Part shown: one piece after another, positions 6,185 to 10,778 of the stretch
Layout of the letters: each line of letters opens with the position of its first letter
Position numbering within the stretch: the first letter of the stretch is position 1
DNA from: Prevotellaceae bacterium
Lineage (GTDB): Bacteria > Bacteroidota > Bacteroidia > Bacteroidales > Paludibacteraceae
Assembly: GCA_031255055.1 (NCBI GenBank)
Contig: JAIRTG010000010.1
Span: forward strand, 1-10,778
Direction of reading: 5' to 3'
DNA length: 10,778 nt
The notes under the pieces: model-generated
Told to the model about the DNA's origin: nothing
The model's database searches: none
What the model saw: only the letters and a program-made list of their open reading frames with translations
Position numbers and translations under genes: made by a program

Positions 6185-6337
6185 CTATTTTGCAAAAAAA
6201 TCCTTTATGCTGTCGTTGTGAACAATTTCTTCATGGAACATATAGGCGCCTGTTTTGGGCGATTTAACCATCTTGATCACCTTTGCAAATGCTCTTCCTT
6301 CTCCTTTTTGAAGTGATGCTACTGCTTTCTTTGCCAT
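6185..6337 (-). CDS. DUF4295 family small basic protein
   Basis: A 50-residue, Lys-rich protein (MAKKAVASLQKGEGRAFAKV at the start, ending HNDSIKDFFAK) read from ATG at 6337 to TAG at 6185. It starts 18 bp after the rpmG stop and is the last gene before a strong terminator, so it is transcribed with rpmB and rpmG. DUF4295 is confined to Bacteroidota and nearly always lies between rpmG and ftsY. My recollection, not verified here, is that a Bacteroidota-specific ribosomal protein named bL38, seen in the Flavobacterium johnsoniae ribosome structure, corresponds to this family. The high Lys content, size and operon position all suit a ribosomal protein of the large subunit. Confidence 0.93.
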   Translation of the reverse strand: MAKKAVASLQKGEGRAFAKVIKMVKSPKTGAYMFHEEIVHNDSIKDFFAK

Positions 6338-6355
6338 GATGCTGTGTTTTTTGTG

Positions 6356-6544
6356 TTATTTAATTTCTTTGTGTAGTGTTACTTTTCTCAGTATCGGGTT
6401 GTATTTTTTCAATTCCATACGTCCCGGTGTATTTTTTCTGTTCTTCACCGTTACATAGCGCGATGTACCGGGCATTCCGCTTCCTTTATGTTCGGTGCAT
6501 TCCAGTATTACCTGCACCCTTGCTTCTTTTGTTTTTTTGGCCAT
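6356..6544 (-). CDS. rpmG: 50S ribosomal protein L33 (bL33)
   Basis: A 62-residue large-subunit ribosomal protein. The family pattern is clear: VQVILECTEHKGSG, then SRYVTVKNRKNTPGRMELKK and YNPILRKVTLHKEIK. Only one cysteine (residue 16) remains of the four used by zinc-binding L33, so this is the zinc-independent (C-minus) form, normal for this phylum. The ATG at 6544 follows a strong AGGAGG six bases upstream, which is unusual for Bacteroidota. It lies 15 bp after rpmB and 18 bp before the DUF4295 gene in the same operon. Confidence 0.97.
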   Translation of the reverse strand: MAKKTKEARVQVILECTEHKGSGMPGTSRYVTVKNRKNTPGRMELKKYNPILRKVTLHKEIK

Positions 6545-6550
6545 GACTAT

Positions 6551-6556
6551 CCTCCT
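6551..6556 (-). promoter_or_regulatory. Strong Shine-Dalgarno site of rpmG
   Basis: AGGAGG on the minus strand lies 6 nt before the rpmG ATG and 3 nt past the rpmB stop. Bacteroidota genes usually lack such motifs; none of the other complete genes here has one this strong. Confidence 0.7.
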
Positions 6557-6559
6557 GTG

Positions 6560-6799
6560 TTATTCGTATAAACATCCTTTTGTTGCCGCCCGTTTCAAAG
6601 CGGCATCCAAACCCAATTTATTAATGGTACGCAGTCCTGCGGCTGAAATGTTCAGGCTGATCCATGTATCTTGCTCCACCCAGTAGAATTTTTTTCTGAA
6701 CAGATTCACGTCAAATCTCCTCTTTGTGCGACGTTTTGAGTGCGATACATTGTTTCCTACCATTGCTTTTTTTCCGGTAATCTGACAAATTTTTGACAT
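6560..6799 (-). CDS. rpmB: 50S ribosomal protein L28 (bL28)
   Basis: A 79-residue large-subunit ribosomal protein, first gene of the rpmB-rpmG-DUF4295 operon. The N-terminus MSKICQITGKKAMVGNNVSH and SKRRTKRRFDVNLFRKKFYW are the family signature, followed by VEQDTWISLNISAAGLRTIN and the C-terminal helix GLDAALKRAATKG. It has only one cysteine at the N-terminus, so no CxxC zinc knuckle. It ends in KGCLYE, a few residues shorter than the Bacteroides form as I remember it; the change is at a variable end. It starts at ATG 6799 behind a leader of about 55 nt from a consensus promoter. Confidence 0.97.
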   Translation of the reverse strand: MSKICQITGKKAMVGNNVSHSKRRTKRRFDVNLFRKKFYWVEQDTWISLNISAAGLRTINKLGLDAALKRAATKGCLYE

Positions 6800-6860
6800 C
6801 TCTATCTATCTTAATTTATTGTTTACATATTATTTACCTGCTTTTTTCTCAAAAACAGGG

Positions 6861-6892
6861 CAAAAGTAGTGCATTTTTTCAGAACACACAAA
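6861..6892 (-). promoter_or_regulatory. Consensus promoter of the rpmB-rpmG-DUF4295 operon
   Basis: TTTG (6889-6892) and TACTTTTG (6861-6868) on the minus strand, 20 nt apart, match the Bacteroidota TTTG-N19-21-TAnnTTTG consensus exactly. It lies in the 139-bp gap between cinA and rpmB, with a predicted start near 6854. Confidence 0.82.
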
Positions 6893-6938
6893 CATTCTGT
6901 TTTTATTTTCGAGTTTTTTTCTTTTTGCTGTTTACCAG

Positions 6939-8186
6939 TTATCGAACCAGCATTTCTCTCAGCATCAAGAAGGCCGCCTGTGTTGCTCTTTGTATGTTTA
7001 TGTTTCTGATATTGCCGAATCGAAACAATCGGCTTCTTGTTTCGTTTTTTGTGCTGACGCTTATCCAGACACTGCCGACCGGTTTTTCATCCGTTCCGCC
7101 GTCGGGTCCGGCAATGCCCGATGTTGCAATGGCAATATCCGTTTTTAAGTACGTTCTTGCACCTTTTGCCATTTGCTCCACAATTGTTTTGCTTACAGCG
7201 CCTTCATGCTCCAAATCGTTGCGATCGACGCCCAGCAAACTTATTTTTAAATCGTTTGAATAGGCCGTCACCGCGCCTCTGAAATAGCGCGAACTTCCGG
7301 GAATGGCGGTTATTCTGTGTGCCACATAACCTCCTGTACAGCTTTCGGCCGTTGCAATCGTTTTGTGTTGATCCGACAGTAGGTCGGCAATCAGTTGTTC
7401 CATAGAGACGTCCTCATAAGCGAAGATGGCGCTCCCAAGCATTTCTTTCAGGCTTTCGATCTGCCGATTCAGCGTAAACTCCAATCCCGATGCCTCGTCG
7501 GAAACCCCGCTCAGACGAAGTTTTATTACGGCCAGATTCGGCAGATATGCCAAACGAATATTTTGAGGGAGTGCATTTTCCCAATCGGCTATTTTCAACG
7601 CCAGTGCCGATTCGGAATAACCGTAAACCTGAATCGTTTTATGAATAAGAACCGACGTCCGAAACCGTTCGAGCAAACGAGGGAGAATATCGTTTGACAT
7701 CGCAAGCTGCATCTCATAAGGGACGCCGGGCATTGCAACAACAACTTTCTCCGACTTGTTGAACCACAAAATCGGCGCGGTTCCGGCTTTATTTTGAATT
7801 ATATCGCTACATTTCGGAACATAAGCCTGATTTTTCGTCAATTCATTTATCTGTAGATTCCGGTTGGCAAACAAATCGACTATATTTTGATAAACCGATT
7901 CATTGTACACCAATTCCGTTTCAAAAAACGTGCACAATGTCTGTTTGGTCATATCGTCTTTTGTTGGCCCTATGCCTCCGGTTATCAACACAATATCGAC
8001 CTTATCCAGCGCTTCGTTCAAAGCTGCCGCAATCTGTTTATCGTTGTCGTGCACCGAGACCGTACGATGCACTTCAAAACCGGCATTGTTTAACTCACGC
8101 GCCATCCATGCCGAATTTGTATCGACAATCTGTCCGATAAGGATTTCATCGCCTATTGTTATTATTTCAACTTGATTTTTTCTCAT
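6939..8186 (-). CDS. cinA: CinA family protein (MoCF domain plus NMN amidohydrolase domain)
   Basis: A 415-residue two-domain protein of usual length. The N-terminal MoCF-like / COG1058 domain has IGDEILIGQIVDTNS (11-25), TGGIGPTKDDMTKQ (69-82) and AMPGVPYEM (151-159), linked in the family to ADP-ribose pyrophosphatase activity. The C-terminal CinA domain has ATAESCTGG (278-286), TAYSN (307-311), SGIAGPDGGT (356-365) and KPVGSVW (368-374), which form the NMN deamidase site of the PncC type. It is a cytosolic enzyme for salvage or damage control of pyridine nucleotides; the competence link of its name comes from Gram-positive bacteria and is not implied here. It starts at ATG 8186, behind a -7 box at 8212-8219, and probably is a single-gene transcript because rpmB has its own promoter. 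Confidence 0.95.
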   Translation of the reverse strand: MRKNQVEIITIGDEILIGQIVDTNSAWMARELNNAGFEVHRTVSVHDNDKQIAAALNEALDKVDIVLITGGIGPTKDDMTKQTLCTFFETELVYNESVYQNIVDLFANRNLQINELTKNQAYVPKCSDIIQNKAGTAPILWFNKSEKVVVAMPGVPYEMQLAMSNDILPRLLERFRTSVLIHKTIQVYGYSESALALKIADWENALPQNIRLAYLPNLAVIKLRLSGVSDEASGLEFTLNRQIESLKEMLGSAIFAYEDVSMEQLIADLLSDQHKTIATAESCTGGYVAHRITAIPGSSRYFRGAVTAYSNDLKISLLGVDRNDLEHEGAVSKTIVEQMAKGARTYLKTDIAIATSGIAGPDGGTDEKPVGSVWISVSTKNETRSRLFRFGNIRNINIQRATQAAFLMLREMLVR

Positions 8187-8211
8187 TTTGCGTACTCATT
8201 ATTTAGGGCTT

Positions 8212-8219
8212 CAAATATA
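8212..8219 (-). promoter_or_regulatory. Probable -7 promoter element of cinA
   Basis: TATATTTG on the minus strand fits TAnnTTTG fully and lies 25 bp before the cinA ATG. No good TTTG is found 19-21 nt upstream (GTTG occurs at 16 nt), so the promoter is only partly consensus. Confidence 0.5.
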
Positions 8220-8234
8220 AAACTAAAATCGGGA

Positions 8235-8447
8235 TCAACACTCGTCTTTTGTAATTAGTGTTTTGTGATTCGTTTTTTCGCCTGCGGCGGATACTACTGC
8301 GTCCCGCCGGAGCAATTTGGGGGTATGCACAAGTTGGCCGCTACAGGGCAGTGCGACGACTTGCTTTCTCTGCGCCCCGTGATGTGTCCCTTTTTTCGCG
8401 ACTGTTGGCTTTGCGGGATTCCCGCGTTCTACTAACGTGCATTTCAT
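8235..8447 (-). CDS. Doubtful 70-codon ORF in a GC-rich intergenic block
   Basis: An ATG-to-TGA frame of 70 residues, beginning MKCTLVERGNPAKPTVAKKG and ending TLITKDEC, fills most of the gap upstream of cinA. It has no recognisable domain, a mixed Arg/Lys/Ala composition, and GC content well above its AT-rich flanks. A hairpin GCGGG-ATT-CCCGC (8413-8425) lies inside it. I have an unverified impression that near-identical small hypothetical proteins are scattered in Bacteroidales genomes, which would fit an interspersed repeat rather than a gene. Apart from this block, the 8187-8736 gap holds the cinA promoter, a 22-bp repeat array and a terminator. A real gene is possible but less likely. 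Confidence 0.25.
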   Translation of the reverse strand: MKCTLVERGNPAKPTVAKKGTHHGAQRKQVVALPCSGQLVHTPKLLRRDAVVSAAGEKTNHKTLITKDEC

Positions 8448-8493
8448 CGCTTTAAATCTTAAAGATTAGACTATTATAATGATTAAAAAAAAT

Positions 8494-8647
8494 CGTAAGG
8501 ACGCAAGAAAATTTTCATAAGGACGCAAGAAAATTTCCGTAAGGACGCAGGAAAATTTCCGTAAGGACGCAGGAAAATTTCCGTAAGGACGCAAGAAAAT
8601 TTCCGTAAGGACGCAAAAAAATTTCCGTAAGGACGCAAAAAAAAATC
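8494..8647. repeat. Seven-copy 22-bp tandem repeat array
   Basis: Seven back-to-back units at 8494, 8516, 8538, 8560, 8582, 8604 and 8626. Each starts CGTAAGGACGCA (CATAAGG in the second) and ends in AAATTTC or a near variant; differences lie mostly at two positions in the A-rich middle and at the ends. There are no spacers. Open frames read through it on the minus strand only because 22 is not a multiple of three and the unit lacks stops in that direction, so I do not call a gene. A tandem array of this kind is prone to copy-number change. Confidence 0.93.
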
Positions 8648-8679
8648 CATAGTGAAGGAAATTTTCTTGTATCACTATG
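8637..8679 (-). terminator. Intrinsic terminator of the glycosyltransferase operon
   Basis: An 8-bp inverted repeat CATAGTGA (8648-8655) / TCACTATG (8672-8679), with further pairing inside the 16-nt loop, is followed on the minus strand by GA and nine T residues (8645-8637). It lies 57 bp after the glycosyltransferase stop. The T-tract is at the same time the A-run of the last 22-bp repeat unit. Confidence 0.78.
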
Positions 8680-8736
8680 AAAATTCCGGCGGGATTTTTT
8701 TCCTCTGCCGGCGGCGAATCCCGATTCGGACTGAGG

Positions 8737-9705
8737 TTAATCGCGTGATGATCTCCGAAAGAAATTGCCAATTTTTAACAGTGAATATTGCAGTTTTACC
8801 GGCAATAGAAAAAACAGGTATTTCATTTTGTGCTTATTTTCCAGTTTTGAAAAATGGCAGTTGATGGAATGGTCGAATTTGATTAAACGCTTGTAATCCG
8901 AACAGGAACATCGGCATACCCGCACCGCCGAAACGGCTCGCCTGAAAATAAAACGCAACAGGTAGCTGACTGCAAACGGACTGTTTGAATAGTTGTCTTT
9001 GACCTGCTTTTGCATAAAGGTATAAGTGTATAAGAGATGTTCTATGTTTTTTAATGTGAAATTGGTACTCAGCGTGTTTGCTCTTATATGATAAATGTAG
9101 GAAGGCCAATTCACTATCCTGATGTTGTTTGCGCGGGTGACAAGTTGGAACGTCCACAATTCATCTTCATGTATCAAATCTTCCTTGAAGTATAACATGT
9201 TGTTTAACAGAAACTCCGAATTAACAAGTTTGTTCCATGCCATGGTATGGATTTCGCGTTTAAAATATGAATCCATTACCGCGTTTTTCCCTTTCAGTGT
9301 CAAATCTTTATTCTTGTCATAATCGTTGCCGTCGCCGGTGACCACACCTCCAATCACGACATCGTAATTATCGACGATTTCCATCAAACGGGCAATAGCC
9401 GTATTGTTAAACAATTCATCGTCGCTGTCCAGGAAATATACATAATCGCCGGTCACCGCATCTATGCCGGTATTCCGCGCCGCCGAAAGTCCTCTGTTCT
9501 GCCGATGTTTCAGCATCCTGACCTTATTGCCATTCTTATGTCCTTTTACTATTCGGTTTGCGACCTCCATGCTGTTATCCTGTCCGCAATCGTCAACCAG
9601 TATGATTTCCATGTTACTGTGGGTCTGATTCAGCGCCGATAACAGACACCGTTCCACGTACGGCTCAACATTGTAGACGGGTATTATTATTGAAACTTTC
9701 TTCAT
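8737..9705 (-). CDS. Family 2 glycosyltransferase
   Basis: A 322-residue GT-A fold transferase of family GT2, the type that adds sugars to lipopolysaccharide, capsule or other surface glycans at the cytoplasmic face. Motifs: MKKVSIIIPVYNVEPYVERC (1-20), the first Asp pair VDD (37-39), NRGLSAARNTG (70-80), the metal-binding FLDSDD (91-96, DxD-type) and HEDEL (179-183), which includes the likely catalytic base. The region after residue 240 is basic and hydrophobic (RFIFRRAVSAVRVCRC and KYLFFLLPVKLQYSLLKI), probably a membrane-associated tail. Donor and acceptor cannot be told from sequence. The ATG at 9705 has GAGG four bases upstream, overlapping the stop of the preceding fragment, only 6 bp away. 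A terminator follows, so it is the last gene of a surface-glycan operon entering from the right. Confidence 0.93.
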   Translation of the reverse strand: MKKVSIIIPVYNVEPYVERCLLSALNQTHSNMEIILVDDCGQDNSMEVANRIVKGHKNGNKVRMLKHRQNRGLSAARNTGIDAVTGDYVYFLDSDDELFNNTAIARLMEIVDNYDVVIGGVVTGDGNDYDKNKDLTLKGKNAVMDSYFKREIHTMAWNKLVNSEFLLNNMLYFKEDLIHEDELWTFQLVTRANNIRIVNWPSYIYHIRANTLSTNFTLKNIEHLLYTYTFMQKQVKDNYSNSPFAVSYLLRFIFRRAVSAVRVCRCSCSDYKRLIKFDHSINCHFSKLENKHKMKYLFFLLPVKLQYSLLKIGNFFRRSSRD

Positions 9706-9711
9706 TTTTCC

Positions 9712-9951
9712 TCAAATTTTGTTGTTTCCACATCTTTTAGACACAGGAATTATCGAAAAAGAGAATCGCTTTTCCAAGCAAACATAGAAGACGGAAAATG
9801 TGCTGAAATCTACTTTGTTTTCATCACTGTTGTCGTCCGTCACAATGGTTTGAATATCTTCCCTGCGAGGAATAAAATTTAAACAATGATGCAACAAATC
9901 CGGACTGTTTTTGTGTGGAATGATGATTGAAAAAATAACGTTCCAAATCAC
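9712..9951 (-). pseudogene. Truncated N-terminal fragment of a GT2 glycosyltransferase
   Basis: A 79-residue frame that starts at GTG (9951) because a stop codon lies three codons upstream and no ATG is available. Residues 7-51 are a clear GT2 N-terminus: FSIIIPHKNSPDLLHHCLNF, IPRREDIQTIV and the DDNSDENKVDF segment. After about residue 52 the similarity ends (STFSVFYVCLEKRFSFSI). The GARNVGL and DxD parts that should follow are missing in all three frames up to the next gene, so a simple frameshift does not explain it; a deletion does. The subfamily (IIIPHKN...PRRED...DDNSD) seems to be the same as that of the partial gene at 10075, whose retained part begins where this one stops, so this may be a remnant of a duplicated paralogue. 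It would not have transferase activity. Confidence 0.65.
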
Positions 9952-10074
9952 TTTTAATTATGGTCTATAGTGAGGTTGTTTTGTTTAGAAAATCAACAAA
10001 AAATAAGACTTGCACTCCCATAAATCCGGTTGCATATAAGTATGAAATTTCTATTGAAATAATAAGTCTTAATT

Positions 10075-10778
10075 CTATTTATGTTTGAATTTGAAAAGAG
10101 AGGGATATAAGGAAAACAATCTAGACCGAATAAATCTACTCAAGGAAAACCCGGTCAATATATTCATATTAGCCGCTTTAGCCAATTGCATAACTTCGAT
10201 GAATGATTTTATTCCATACTTAAATAATCTAAGAGCTTGCCTAATTAAAGAACATTGGTATTGTTTTTTATTTATTTTCCTTAAAAAAGCGTTTACATTC
10301 AATGCAACCTTATATCGACATAATGATGCTGAATAACCTGTACTACCATAGGTTAAACTGTCATATCTCATAGTTACACAATAAATAATCTCGTTAATAA
10401 CACTAACTTCATTCGCACAAAATCCTGTTTTAATGCTAAACATCATATCATTAGCCACATAAGTTTCATCAAAACGAAGATTATATTTATCTACGAGTGA
10501 TTTTTTTATCATTTTTCCCCAGGTAACGTAGCATCTATATCTCAACTCTGAATCATCATTTGTCTTCAAATAGCTATTGATCCATAAATCAATGTACCTG
10601 CCTCTTTTAGCTTTTTCTAAAGTGTCGGAATAAACACTGTCTACTCTCATATAAATGATATCTGATGAACTTTGTTGAAATTGATCAAGTATTTGAAATT
10701 TATCAATGTGGAAAAAATCATCGGCGTCGGCAAACAGCAACCATTTTCCCTTTGCATGTTCCAGCCCAACATTCCTGG
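10075..10778 (-). CDS. Family 2 glycosyltransferase, 5' part outside the window
   Basis: The 3' 233 codons of a GT2 gene; the frame stays open to the window edge, so the start lies beyond 10778. The first visible residues RNVGLEHAKGKWLLFADADD carry the (A)RN-G and DADD motifs (metal-binding DxD type), which normally sit near residues 75-100, so roughly 70-80 residues are missing. Later come TWGKMIKKSLVDKYNLRFDE and a VANDMMF segment at the place of the catalytic-base region, then a basic tail ending SLYPSLFKFKHK. A start at TTG 10740 would cut off these motifs and is not real. The gene is AT-rich compared with the housekeeping block, as is common in surface-glycan loci. The following 123 bp (9952-10074) are AT-rich, with no gene. 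Confidence 0.9.
   Translation of the reverse strand, partial: RNVGLEHAKGKWLLFADADDFFHIDKFQILDQFQQSSSDIIYMRVDSVYSDTLEKAKRGRYIDLWINSYLKTNDDSELRYRCYVTWGKMIKKSLVDKYNLRFDETYVANDMMFSIKTGFCANEVSVINEIIYCVTMRYDSLTYGSTGYSASLCRYKVALNVNAFLRKINKKQYQCSLIRQALRLFKYGIKSFIEVMQLAKAANMNILTGFSLSRFIRSRLFSLYPSLFKFKHK

Noticed and set aside
6356..6799. Loss of zinc-binding cysteines in L28 and L33 as an anomaly
   Set aside because: Zinc-free forms of both proteins are common in this phylum, so this is ordinary.
8494..8647. Repeat array as a CRISPR
   Set aside because: The 22-bp units are directly joined with no unique spacers, and no cas gene is present.
8466..8771. 101-codon minus-strand ORF with repetitive Leu/Phe/Arg protein
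   Set aside because: It is a by-product of the 22-bp tandem repeat, crosses the terminator hairpin and overlaps the glycosyltransferase end.
10005..10070. Inverted repeat AAGACTT/AAGTCTT as terminator of the partial glycosyltransferase
   Set aside because: A T-rich tail follows on the minus strand, but the loop is about 52 nt and the stem only 7 bp of mixed AT; too weak to call.

Overview
The window looks like a chromosomal segment of a Bacteroidota organism, most likely order Bacteroidales. Three things support this. The conserved gene block cinA / rpmB / rpmG / DUF4295 / ftsY / rimO / HU is typical of that order, and DUF4295 is a Bacteroidota-specific family. Promoters fit the Bacteroidota pattern TTTG-N20-TAnnTTTG. 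Shine-Dalgarno sequences are mostly absent. Genus cannot be decided from the sequence alone. Every gene I support lies on the minus strand, so transcription runs from right to left.

Right end (about 8640-10778): a glycan-biosynthesis edge. It holds the 3' part of a family 2 glycosyltransferase that runs off the window, a truncated N-terminal glycosyltransferase remnant, and an intact family 2 glycosyltransferase closed by an intrinsic terminator. The terminator's T-tract is formed by the last unit of a 7-copy, 22-bp tandem repeat (8494-8647). A GC-rich block (about 8264-8447) with a doubtful 70-codon ORF separates this from cinA.

Middle (3320-8186): housekeeping. cinA comes first. Next is a ribosomal-protein operon (rpmB-rpmG-DUF4295) with a textbook Bacteroidota promoter and a strong terminator. 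After that ftsY-rimO serve membrane targeting and ribosomal protein S12 methylthiolation. The ftsY start region is tandemly duplicated, which creates a 8-codon leader ORF. rimO has no usable ATG start and appears to begin at TTG.

Left (376-3604): a small HU protein is followed, with a 4-bp start/stop overlap, by the most unusual gene of the window. That gene encodes a 472-residue protein with an N-terminal HU domain, a 60-residue Asp/Met repeat tract, one transmembrane helix and a C-terminal LysM domain. The layout predicts a bridge between nucleoid and peptidoglycan. Next come an ECF sigma factor, a small single-pass membrane protein and a periplasmic Spy/CpxP-like helical protein, which together look like an envelope-stress or metal-sensing sigma/anti-sigma/co-sensor set. 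The left edge (1-375) is GC-rich and non-coding, with three 14-bp near-palindromic repeats and three perfect stem-loops; it may be an interspersed element.
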